NCBI GenBank assembly: GCA_023396625.1
Contig: JAEWVY010000329.1
Coordinates: 1 to 11,996, forward strand
Direction: 5' to 3'
DNA length: 11,996 bases
Source of the DNA: Pseudomonadota bacterium
GTDB taxonomy: Bacteria; Pseudomonadota; Gammaproteobacteria; Burkholderiales; Burkholderiaceae_C
A program made the position numbers and the translations under genes. The notes under the pieces are model-generated. The model made no database searches. It was given only the letters and a program-made list of their open reading frames with translations, and was not told the origin of the DNA. Shown one piece after another: positions 7,206 through 11,996 of this stretch; position 1 is the stretch's first letter, and each line of letters begins with the position of its first letter.

Positions 7206-7940
7206 TCATTCCACCCAGTGGGTGAACGACCCCGGGTCCACCCGCGACGTCTGGAAATGGTTCACGGGCGCCTGTTCGTCGGCGTACCCGAGCGACATGC
7301 CGCACACCAGCATCTCGCCTTCACCGGCGCCGATGAACGGCAGGATGATCCGCGCGTAGAGATTCCACGCCGCCTGCGGGCAGGTGTGCAGTCCGCGCGC
7401 GCGCGCGACGACCATGATGTTCTGCAGGAACATGCCGTAGTCGAGCAGGCTGCCGCGGCCCATGATGGTGTCGATGGTGAACATCAGGCCCACCGGCGCG
7501 TCGAAAAAGCGGAAATTGCGCTGGTGCTGGGCGTGCATCCTGTCGCGGTCGCCCTTGCCAATGCCCAGCACACCGTACAGGCCGAAGCCGCACTCCCGCC
7601 GTCGCTCGATATAGGGGCTGACCCATTTTTCCGGGTAATAGTCATAGGCCTCGTGGAATTCACCCGCCCGGGCCGGGTCGGCAACCACGGCGTCGTGGGC
7701 GGCGCAGACCAGGTTCACCAGTTGCTCCCGCTTCGCCCCCTGCAGCACATAGACCTTCCATGGCTGCGTGTTCGTGCCGCTGGGCGCCCGGCTGGCCACG
7801 CGCAGGATGTCCTCCAGCAGCGCGCGATCCACCGGGCGCGGCAGAAAGGCCCGGGCCGAGAACCGGCTTTCCACGGCGGCATCGACACTGGCCGGATCGG
7901 CCACCACGGTGCTGACCTGAGGGGTGGGGACAGGGTTCAT
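7206..7940 (-). CDS. Nitroreductase family flavoprotein (PnbA/NfnB-like)
   Basis: A 244-residue predicted FMN-dependent NAD(P)H oxidoreductase; members reduce nitroaromatics, quinones or related acceptors, usually as cytoplasmic dimers. Seen in sequence: SRFSARAF (25-32) with Arg26, Ser28 and Arg30 at the FMN-phosphate positions, RAPSGTNTQPW (51-61) at the flavin-binding helix start, and LVCGMSLGYADEQAPVN (211-227), the typical C-terminal substrate/flavin segment. The middle insertion KWVSPYIERRRECGFGLYG (105-123) matches the PnbA-like branch as I recall it. The ATG at 7940 overlaps the thioesterase stop (ATGA), so the two are coupled. The codons for Val-Ala-Arg-Ala-Arg near 7394-7405 form a CG-repeat tract. 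The true electron acceptor cannot be told from sequence. Confidence 0.9.
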   Translation of the reverse strand: MNPVPTPQVSTVVADPASVDAAVESRFSARAFLPRPVDRALLEDILRVASRAPSGTNTQPWKVYVLQGAKREQLVNLVCAAHDAVVADPARAGEFHEAYDYYPEKWVSPYIERRRECGFGLYGVLGIGKGDRDRMHAQHQRNFRFFDAPVGLMFTIDTIMGRGSLLDYGMFLQNIMVVARARGLHTCPQAAWNLYARIILPFIGAGEGEMLVCGMSLGYADEQAPVNHFQTSRVDPGSFTHWVE

Positions 7941-8413
7941 TCGAGTTTCTCCAGAACAGCTCGCAACGGGAGCGACAGCGGCACCGGGCGGCGCGTCGCC
8001 CGGTCCACGTAGACATGAACGAAATGCCCTTTCGCGGCCGTCAGAGGCTCGCCGTGCGCGAACAGGCCGACCTCGTAGCGCACGCTGGAAGCCCCCATGT
8101 GGGCCACACGAATGCCCGCCTCCACCCGCTGGGGGAAAGCCAGCGGGGCGAAGTAGTTGCAGCGGGTCTCGATCACCAGGCCAATGGTTTCACCGCGCTC
8201 GATGTCCAGCACGCCCTGGGCGATCAGGTAGGCATTCACCGCCGTGTCGAACCAGCTGTAATACACCACGTTGTTGACGTGACCATAGACGTCGTTGTCG
8301 CTCCAGCGCGTGGTGATCTCGTGAAAGACCCGGTAGGCGCCGCGCGGCTCCGCCCCGGGCCAGGTGGCCCCCGGCGCCCTGGACAACAGGGATTTGTCGG
8401 CATGCTCGTTCAT
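7937..8413 (-). CDS. Hotdog-fold acyl-CoA thioesterase (4HBT/YbgC family)
   Basis: A 158-residue single-domain enzyme expected to hydrolyse acyl-CoA thioesters in the cytoplasm. The family motif is clear: TRWSDNDVYGHVNNVVYYSWFD (from about 35 to 56), with Asp41 at the catalytic acid position of the D-x-x-G-H-x-N-N motif. Further conserved stretches are CNYFAPLAFPQRVEAGIRV (about 85-103) and KGHFVHVYVD near the end. The roughly 25-residue extension before the domain (MNEHADKSLLSRAPGATWPG) is somewhat long for the family. The ATG at 8413 is preceded by TGAGATGGC, a weak ribosome binding site. It is the first gene of the minus-strand operon and is divergent from the phasin gene. The acyl chain preference (short-chain, aromatic, PHA-derived) is unknown. 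Confidence 0.9.
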   Translation of the reverse strand: MNEHADKSLLSRAPGATWPGAEPRGAYRVFHEITTRWSDNDVYGHVNNVVYYSWFDTAVNAYLIAQGVLDIERGETIGLVIETRCNYFAPLAFPQRVEAGIRVAHMGASSVRYEVGLFAHGEPLTAAKGHFVHVYVDRATRRPVPLSLPLRAVLEKLE

Positions 8414-8426
8414 GCCATCTCATTCT

Positions 8427-8442
8427 GCCAGCCTCGGCTGGC
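8427..8442. promoter_or_regulatory. Inverted repeat upstream of the thioesterase
   Basis: GCCAGCCtcGGCTGGC is a perfect dyad of 7-bp arms with a 2-nt centre, lying 14 nt before the thioesterase ATG. It falls in the expected 5' untranslated region, so it could be an operator or a hairpin controlling translation of the operon's first gene. No regulator is recognised. Confidence 0.35.
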
Positions 8443-8461
8443 GGCACGGCGCGGCCATGAC

Positions 8462-8473
8462 AAACCGCGGTTT
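8462..8473. promoter_or_regulatory. 12-bp perfect palindrome in the divergent region
   Basis: AAACCGCGGTTT is a perfect 12-bp palindrome placed between the thioesterase and phasin genes, about 50 nt upstream of the thioesterase ATG. It is a possible transcription-factor site for the minus-strand operon. No family is assigned. Confidence 0.3.
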
Positions 8474-8491
8474 CAGGGAAGCGCCTCTAAT

Positions 8492-8505
8492 TTGCTGCGA
8501 CGCAA
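8492..8505. promoter_or_regulatory. Candidate PhaR-type operator, upstream site
   Basis: TTGCTGCGACGCAA is an imperfect dyad with TTGC...GCAA ends, immediately upstream of the phasin -35 box. PhaR repressors of PHA genes are known to bind TGC/GCA-rich sites upstream of phasin genes. Assignment is by resemblance and context. Confidence 0.4.
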
Positions 8506-8515
8506 CAAAAAACAC

Positions 8516-8543
8516 TTGCAATTGTCCGCGAGCCCCCTAAAAT
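8516..8543 (+). promoter_or_regulatory. Phasin gene promoter (sigma-70 type)
   Basis: TTGCAA (8516-8521) and TAAAAT (8538-8543), separated by 16 nt, match 4/6 and 5/6 of the sigma-70 consensus. Transcription would begin near 8550, giving a leader of about 75 nt. The box pair is flanked by TGC/GCA dyads on both sides, consistent with a repressible promoter. Confidence 0.5.
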
Positions 8544-8552
8544 TCACCCCCA

Positions 8553-8567
8553 TGCTGCACTGCAACA
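8553..8567. promoter_or_regulatory. Candidate PhaR-type operator, downstream site
   Basis: TGCTGCACTGCAACA contains the dyad TGCAcTGCA and lies just after the predicted phasin transcription start, where a bound repressor would block initiation or escape. It shares the TGC/GCA character of the site at 8492-8505. Confidence 0.4.
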
Positions 8568-8625
8568 TATCGGACGCTCAGCCGGTTCCAGCGCAGTTCC
8601 CTGAAACCTTTTTGGAGAATGCACC

Positions 8626-9171
8626 ATGCTGACTGCTGAACAAATCCTGGCCTCCCACAAAGCCAATGTCGAAACGCTGTTTGGCCTGACCAACAAGGCG
8701 TTCGAAGGCGTGGAGAAGCTCGTCGAACTCAACGTGAGCGCCGCCAAGGCCATGCTCGCCGATTCCGCCTCGCAAACCCAGGCCGCGCTTGGCGTGAAGG
8801 ACGCGCAGGAACTGCTGGCGCTGCAAGCGGGCCTGTTCCAGCCCCTGGCCGAGAAGGCCGCAGCCTACAGCCGCCACCTCTACGACATCGCCTCGGGCAC
8901 CACGACCGAGTTCGCCAAGGCCTTCGAAGGCCAGGCCTCGGACGTGCAGAAGCAATTCACCAGCCTGGTCGAAAACGCCGCCAAGAACGCACCCGCCGGC
9001 TCTGAAACCGCCGTGGCCGTGATGAAGAGCGCCGTGGCCGCTGCGAACAACGCCTATGAATCCGTGCAGAAGGCGGTCAAGCAAGCCAGCGAAGTGGCCG
9101 AAGCGAATTTCAACGCCGTGGCCAGCACGGCCGTCAACGCCAGCAAGACCACCACGGCCAAGAAGCGCTGA
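8626..9171 (+). CDS. phaP: Phasin, PHA granule-associated protein
   Basis: A 181-residue amphipathic, alanine-rich helical protein of the Phasin_2 type, which coats polyhydroxyalkanoate granules and controls their number and size. Typical features: the opening MLTAEQILASHKANVETLFGL, the helix around AFEGVEKLVELNVSAAKAML (25-44), a long stretch free of proline and cysteine, and a Lys/Thr-rich tail (KTTTAKKR). There is no signal peptide or membrane segment. The start is supported by GGAG (8614-8617) eight nt before the ATG. A sigma-70-like promoter and TGC/GCA dyads lie upstream. No PHA synthase is nearby, so it is a stand-alone phasin gene divergent from a thioesterase operon. Confidence 0.94.
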   Translation: MLTAEQILASHKANVETLFGLTNKAFEGVEKLVELNVSAAKAMLADSASQTQAALGVKDAQELLALQAGLFQPLAEKAAAYSRHLYDIASGTTTEFAKAFEGQASDVQKQFTSLVENAAKNAPAGSETAVAVMKSAVAAANNAYESVQKAVKQASEVAEANFNAVASTAVNASKTTTAKKR

Positions 9172-9181
9172 TCTCCCTGCG

Positions 9182-9228
9182 CGCCCTGTGCATTTCTGGA
9201 GCGTGCACTCTACACAGGGCGTGGTTTT
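9182..9228 (+). terminator. Hairpin just after the phasin stop, possible terminator
   Basis: CGCCCTGTG (9182-9190) and CACAGGGCG (9213-9221) form a perfect 9-bp stem starting 10 nt after the phasin stop. TGGAG/CTCTA can pair inside it. Only a short TTTT (9225-9228) follows, so it may be a weak terminator, a 3'-end stabiliser, or a barrier separating phaP from the structured region downstream. Confidence 0.45.
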
Positions 9229-9244
9229 CAGGCAGAATTTGATT

Positions 9245-9357
9245 CATGGAAGTTGGTGAGGTTGCCACTTCCGCGCAAGTTGTCTCCTCGGATCCTTTCG
9301 CAACCTCAAGGTTCAGGGATCCCTTCAAGGGCTGGTCGCAAGACCGGCCCTTTTTTT
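9245..9357 (+). ncRNA. Candidate small RNA downstream of phaP with an anti-Shine-Dalgarno segment
   Basis: Read by eye, the plus strand gives three hairpins in series. The first is GGAAGTTGG/CCACTTCC (9248-9272, one bulged T). The second is GGATCC/GGATCC (9290-9322) enclosing AACC-TCAA-GGTT. The third is an intrinsic terminator. Between the first two lies unpaired AAGTTGTCTCCTC (9277-9289), whose GTTGTCTCCT core is complementary to AGGAGACAAC, a strong ribosome-binding-site sequence. An alternative 9-bp pairing TGAGGTTGC/GCAACCTCA (9257-9265 with 9300-9308) would replace the first two hairpins. A weak promoter, TCTACA-18 nt-CAGAAT (9209-9238), could start it near 9245; otherwise it may be cut from the phaP transcript. 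No good plus-strand reading frame occupies it. Function is inferred. Confidence 0.4.
9329..9357 (+). terminator. Strong Rho-independent terminator
   Basis: GGGCTGGTC and GACCGGCCC pair over 9 bp (one G-U) around a GCAA tetraloop, followed at once by seven T residues (9351-9357). The T-run is on the plus strand only, so it ends rightward transcripts (phaP or the candidate small RNA) just before the convergent patatin gene. Confidence 0.9.
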
Positions 9358-9364
9358 GTCCGGT

Positions 9365-10312
9365 CTAGGAACCCGCCAGCAGTTGCCTCAGCTTAGGCAG
9401 GGCCTGCTGCATCGCCAGACGCCCCGCTTCGATGGCCCGCTGCCGGGCGCCGAAGTCGGCGCTGCCCACGTCAGCGAGCACCGGACGCACGACGATGTCG
9501 GCCTCGCGCAACTCGAAACGGTTGATGCTGCGGGCCATGATGGCAAAGGTCTGCAGCAGGATCTGCAGCGAGCCGTCGGCCGGGTTGGCCTCGGGCGCGC
9601 TGGAGATGTCGACCGCCAGCACGACACCGGCGCCCATCTCGCGGGCCTGCCGCACGGGCACGGGCGATACCAGCCCGCCATCGACGTATTCGCGCCCGGA
9701 AATCCTGACCGGCTGAAACACCGAGGGCACGGCACTGGACGCACGCACCGCCGTGCCCGTGTCGCCGCGGCGAAACAACACGCCCTGGCCGTTGTGCAGG
9801 TCCGTGGCCACAATGCCCAGCGGCAGCGGCATGTCTTCGATCAGGCGCTGACCGGTCTGCGCGTTGACATAGCGCGCCAGGGCCTCGCCGCGCAGGGCGC
9901 CGCGTCCGAACAGCGGCAGCGTCCAGTCGGTGAAGGTGGCTTCTTCCAGGGTGTTGGCCAACTGCCTCAGCTGCGCACCGCTCTTGCCGCTGGCGTAGAG
10001 CGAGGCCACGAAGCTTCCGGCCGAGGTGCCCACCACGAGCGACGGCCGGATGCCGGCCTCTTCGAGCACCTCGATCACCCCCACGTGCGCGAACCCGCGC
10101 GCCGCGCCGCCGCCCAGCGCCAGTCCCAGCCGCGGCGGCGGCTTCACGCCGGGGGCCGGCGGAGGGCGGTCCGCCGGTGGGCTGGCGCAGCCCGCCACCC
10201 ACAGGGCCGTCAGCCAGAACACCCCGACGCGGACGCGGCGCACCCACGGGCGGCTGAAGGCCTGTCTCCAGGGCAACGGTGGAAGCTTTCGGGGTCTATC
10301 TACGCGGGCCAT
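9365..10312 (-). CDS. Patatin-like phospholipase, predicted lipoprotein
   Basis: A serine lipase/acyl hydrolase of the patatin family with a lipoprotein signal, likely anchored in the envelope. With this start it has 315 residues: a basic N-terminus, a hydrophobic stretch GVFWLTALWVAG, then the lipobox cysteine (VAG-C, Cys42) and a proline-rich spacer. The catalytic domain shows the oxyanion-hole motif GGGAARG (67-73), the nucleophile elbow GTSAG (95-99, Ser97) and the partner Asp in VDGG (about 210-213), so the Ser-Asp dyad is intact. The start is uncertain: the frame continues to ATGs at 10351 and 10360, but none has a clear Shine-Dalgarno, and a possible minus-strand promoter (TTGACG at 10391-10386, TATGCG at 10368-10363) would start transcription at about 10356, favouring 10312. 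The gene is divergent from the SDR gene; its substrate is unknown. Confidence 0.9.
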   Translation of the reverse strand: MARVDRPRKLPPLPWRQAFSRPWVRRVRVGVFWLTALWVAGCASPPADRPPPAPGVKPPPRLGLALGGGAARGFAHVGVIEVLEEAGIRPSLVVGTSAGSFVASLYASGKSGAQLRQLANTLEEATFTDWTLPLFGRGALRGEALARYVNAQTGQRLIEDMPLPLGIVATDLHNGQGVLFRRGDTGTAVRASSAVPSVFQPVRISGREYVDGGLVSPVPVRQAREMGAGVVLAVDISSAPEANPADGSLQILLQTFAIMARSINRFELREADIVVRPVLADVGSADFGARQRAIEAGRLAMQQALPKLRQLLAGS

Positions 10313-10369
10313 GGCGGTATTGTCGGGCCTCGCGCCCTCGGGAATCGCCATCCCACGCATCCCGCATAA

Positions 10370-10391
10370 TTGACGTTTACGTCAACGTCAA
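10370..10391. promoter_or_regulatory. Dyad operator between the patatin and SDR genes, LiuR-like
   Basis: TTGACGTttACGTCAA (10370-10385) is a perfect dyad with 7-bp arms, followed by a second CGTCAAC copy (10386-10392). It lies 27 nt upstream of the SDR ATG and in the shared divergent region. It resembles, from memory, the sites of LiuR-type MerR-family regulators of branched-chain amino acid and fatty acid degradation in proteobacteria, which suits the downstream gene. It overlaps TTGACG boxes on both strands that could serve as -35 elements. Confidence 0.45.
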
Positions 10392-10411
10392 CAATTTTTC
10401 CGGAGAAACTC

Positions 10412-11170
10412 ATGCAGATTCAAGGCAAGGTGTTCATCGTCACCGGCGGCGCTTCGGGGCTGGGGGAAGGCACGGCCCGCATGCTGGCCGCCCAGGGTGC
10501 CACGGTGGTGGTGGCCGACATGCAGGTCGACAAGGGCGAAGCCGTGGCCCGGGAGATCGGCGGCGCTTTCGTGCCCTGCGACGTCAGCAGCGAGGCCGAT
10601 GGCCAGGCCGTGGTGGCCAAGGCCGTGTCCCTGGGCAAGCTCGTGGGCCTGGTCAACTGCGCCGGCATCGCCCCGGCCGAAAAAACCGTGGGCAAGGCCG
10701 GCGCGCACAGCCTCGCCCTGTTCAGCAAGACCATCACGGTCAACCTGATCGGCAGCTTCAACATGATCCGCCTGGCTGCCGACGCCATGTGCAAAAACGA
10801 GCCCGAATCGACCGGCGAGCGCGGCGTGCTGATCTCCACCGCCAGCGTGGCGGCCTACGACGGTCAGATTGGTCAGGCGGCCTATGCCGCGTCCAAGGGC
10901 GGCGTGGTCGGCATGACGCTGCCGATCGCGCGCGACCTGGCGCGCAACGGCATCCGCAACATGACCATCGCCCCTGGCATTTTCGGCACCCCCATGCTGT
11001 TCGGCATGCCCCAGGAGGTGCAGGATGCGCTGGCCGCGGGCGTGCCCTTCCCCAGCCGCCTGGGCACCCCCGAGGACTATGCCAAGCTCGTCCGACACAT
11101 TCTCGAGAACGACATGCTCAACGGCGAGGTGATTCGCCTGGACGGAGCCATTCGTCTGGCGCCACGATGA
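10412..11170 (+). CDS. SDR-family 3-hydroxyacyl-CoA dehydrogenase (type 10/HSD10-like)
   Basis: A 252-residue classical short-chain dehydrogenase. Seen: the cofactor loop TGGASGLG (11-18), acidic Asp36 after strand two, which favours NAD+, NCAG (82-85), Asn111 in VNLIGSFN, and the active-site Ser145, Tyr158 and Lys162 (YAASK). The pattern GKVFIVTGGASGLG...NLIGSFNMIRL...GERGVLISTASVAAYDGQIGQ resembles type 10 enzymes, which oxidise 3-hydroxyacyl-CoA and 2-methyl-3-hydroxybutyryl-CoA (isoleucine breakdown). The ATG at 10412 is preceded by CGGAGAAACTC, a good ribosome binding site. An in-frame TTG at 10370 lies inside the operator dyad and is rejected. It appears to be a single-gene unit followed by a hairpin. 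The exact substrate is inferred from resemblance. Confidence 0.92.
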   Translation: MQIQGKVFIVTGGASGLGEGTARMLAAQGATVVVADMQVDKGEAVAREIGGAFVPCDVSSEADGQAVVAKAVSLGKLVGLVNCAGIAPAEKTVGKAGAHSLALFSKTITVNLIGSFNMIRLAADAMCKNEPESTGERGVLISTASVAAYDGQIGQAAYAASKGGVVGMTLPIARDLARNGIRNMTIAPGIFGTPMLFGMPQEVQDALAAGVPFPSRLGTPEDYAKLVRHILENDMLNGEVIRLDGAIRLAPR

Positions 11171-11207
11171 GCCGCTGGTGTGAAGCTCCTCCCAGGATAC
11201 TACTTTA

Positions 11208-11263
11208 GTTATAGCAAAAAATGACCATTCCACGCTGGAAACAGGTCGTTTTTATTCAATAAC
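11208..11263. terminator. Composite A/T-flanked hairpin after the SDR gene
   Basis: Nested inverted repeats pair GTTAT with ATAAC (11208-11212, 11259-11263), AAAAATGACC with GGTCGTTTTT (11217-11226, 11244-11253, one G-U) and TTCCA with TGGAA (11228-11240, loop CGC). A-run before and T-run after the GC part give a terminator in both directions. The AT-rich ATAGC word also recalls the interspersed islands elsewhere in the window. It likely ends the SDR transcript. Confidence 0.55.
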
Positions 11264-11327
11264 CGCTGCCCCGGGCCACGCCACGGCGGCAGGGTTCCCT
11301 CGGGGCCGGTGCGGGCCCACCCGGCGG

Positions 11328-11333
11328 TATGAT
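11328..11333 (+). promoter_or_regulatory. Possible -10 box upstream of the substrate-binding protein gene
   Basis: TATGAT matches 5/6 of a -10 box, 57 nt before the ATG at 11390, in an otherwise very GC-rich stretch. No -35 box is seen at normal spacing, so this would need an activator or is chance. Confidence 0.25.
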
Positions 11334-11389
11334 TCCCCGCCCGAGGTCCTCTCGACTTCCCGCCATCCCAATTCTCCGGAGACTACACA

Positions 11390-11996
11390 ATGCAACGACG
11401 CCTGATTCTTGCCGGCGGCCTGGCCGCCACCCTGCCCCAATGGGCCTTTGCGCAAGGCGTGGAAAAAGCCAAGCTCACGATCGCCGTGGGCGGCAAGAAC
11501 CTGCTGTACTACCTGCCGCTGACGATCGCCGAACAGCTGGGCTACTTCAAGGCCGAGGGGCTGGACGTGACCATCGTGGACTTCGCTGGCGGCTCCAAGG
11601 CGCTGCAGGCCGTCGTGGGTGGCAGTGCCGACGTGGTGTCGGGCGCTTTCGAGCACACGCTGAACATGCAGCTCAAGGGCCAGCCGATGCGCGCCTTCGT
11701 GCTTCAGGGTCTGGCGCCGCAGATCGTGCTGGGCGTCAACCCCAAAACCCTGCCCAACTACAAGAGCCTTGCCGACCTCAAGGGCAAGAAAATCGGCGTC
11801 TCGGCCCCGGGCAGCTCCACCAACATCGTGGCGAACTTCGTGCTCGCCAAGGCCGGCCTCAAGCCGACCGATGTGTCCATCATCGGCGTGGGCGCGGGCA
11901 ACGGGGCGGTGGCGGCAATGCGCGCCGGCCAGATCGACGCCATCAGCAACCTCGACCCGGTCATCACGCTGCTGCAGCGCTCGGGCGACCTGAAGG
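11390..11996 (+). CDS. NitT/TauT-type ABC transporter substrate-binding protein (5' part)
   Basis: The first 202 codons of a periplasmic binding protein; the gene runs off the window end. A signal peptide spans residues 1-21 (MQRRLILAGG...AFA), with likely cleavage before Gln22. The mature part begins KLTIAVGGKNLLYYLPLTIA and has the typical EQLGYFKAEGLDVTIVDFAGG segment, a GSADVVSGAFEHT segment and KGKKIGVSAPGSSTN (about 132-146), which places it in the family of nitrate/sulfonate/taurine/thiamine-precursor binding proteins (NMT1/SsuA type). The ATG is preceded by CCGGAGACTACACA with GGAG 8 nt away. The family differs from the Liv-type binding protein needed by the importer at 3902-7165, so it should work with its own permease and ATPase, probably just outside the window. 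The ligand is unknown. Confidence 0.88.
   Translation, partial: MQRRLILAGGLAATLPQWAFAQGVEKAKLTIAVGGKNLLYYLPLTIAEQLGYFKAEGLDVTIVDFAGGSKALQAVVGGSADVVSGAFEHTLNMQLKGQPMRAFVLQGLAPQIVLGVNPKTLPNYKSLADLKGKKIGVSAPGSSTNIVANFVLAKAGLKPTDVSIIGVGAGNGAVAAMRAGQIDAISNLDPVITLLQRSGDLK

Noticed and set aside
7394..7405. CG dinucleotide tract (six repeats) inside the nitroreductase gene
   Set aside because: It encodes Ala-Arg repeats in frame in a high-GC gene; short enough to be expected by codon use, with no sign of phase variation.
6242..8012. Overlapping plus-strand open frames opposite the permease and nitroreductase
   Set aside because: Gln/His/Arg-rich composition without domains, fully covered by real minus-strand genes.
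9315..9324. AGGGATCCCT palindrome as a separate operator
   Set aside because: It is better explained as one arm of the second hairpin in the candidate small RNA, and it lies far from any promoter.
9134..9328. Small minus-strand open frame (64 codons) across the phaP 3' region
   Set aside because: It overlaps the end of phaP and the structured region, has no ribosome binding site near its ATG and no recognisable product. It would matter if conservation showed a coding pattern.
10388..11233. Minus-strand open frame (281 codons) opposite the SDR gene
   Set aside because: His/Gly/Ala-rich and motif-free; the plus strand encodes an SDR with all active-site residues and a good ribosome binding site.

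Overview
The window is high-GC, tightly packed DNA. Protein style, `GGAGA`-type ribosome binding sites, a phasin gene (polyhydroxyalkanoate storage) and short AT-rich `ATAGCTG`/`CTATCAA` palindromic islands point to a betaproteobacterium, most likely Burkholderiales and probably Comamonadaceae. This is inferred from the sequence alone; no search was run.

Layout. Positions 137-8413 hold eight genes, all on the minus strand. In transcription order (right to left) they are: a hotdog-fold acyl-CoA thioesterase, a nitroreductase, an ABC importer of the branched-chain amino acid type (one fused LivH-LivM permease, then LivG and LivF ATPases), nicotinate phosphoribosyltransferase (pncB), an NhaD/CitMHS-like ion transporter and a D-2-hydroxyacid dehydrogenase. 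The junctions thioesterase/nitroreductase and permease/livG are 4-nt ATGA overlaps, and livG/livF overlap by 8 nt, so the first five genes look like one translationally coupled operon. pncB and the transporter sit behind 74- and 81-nt gaps and may have their own promoters.

From 8414 rightwards: a divergent control region with several dyads; a plus-strand phasin gene; a structured 3' region ending in a strong intrinsic terminator, which I propose encodes a small RNA; a minus-strand patatin-like lipoprotein; a divergent promoter with the dyad TTGACGTttACGTCAA; a plus-strand SDR resembling type 10 / 3-hydroxyacyl-CoA dehydrogenases; a composite hairpin; and the 5' part of a NitT/TauT-type substrate-binding protein cut off by the window end.

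How the genes fit together. Most are acyl-CoA, carbon-storage, redox-cofactor and solute-uptake functions. The phasin coats PHA granules and its promoter carries TGC/GCA dyads of the kind bound by PhaR. The SDR fits branched-chain or fatty acyl-CoA oxidation. The ABC importer has no substrate-binding protein gene here, so it must use one encoded elsewhere.

I see no phage, transposon, CRISPR or defence system. The best candidate for something undescribed is the RNA at about 9245-9357: three predicted hairpins, with an exposed GTTGTCTCCT segment complementary to AGGAGACAAC, which resembles ribosome binding sites used by genes in this window. Second is the repeat-like AT-rich DNA that appears to have become protein-coding in the fused permease linker and in LivF. 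All structures were read by eye, not computed.
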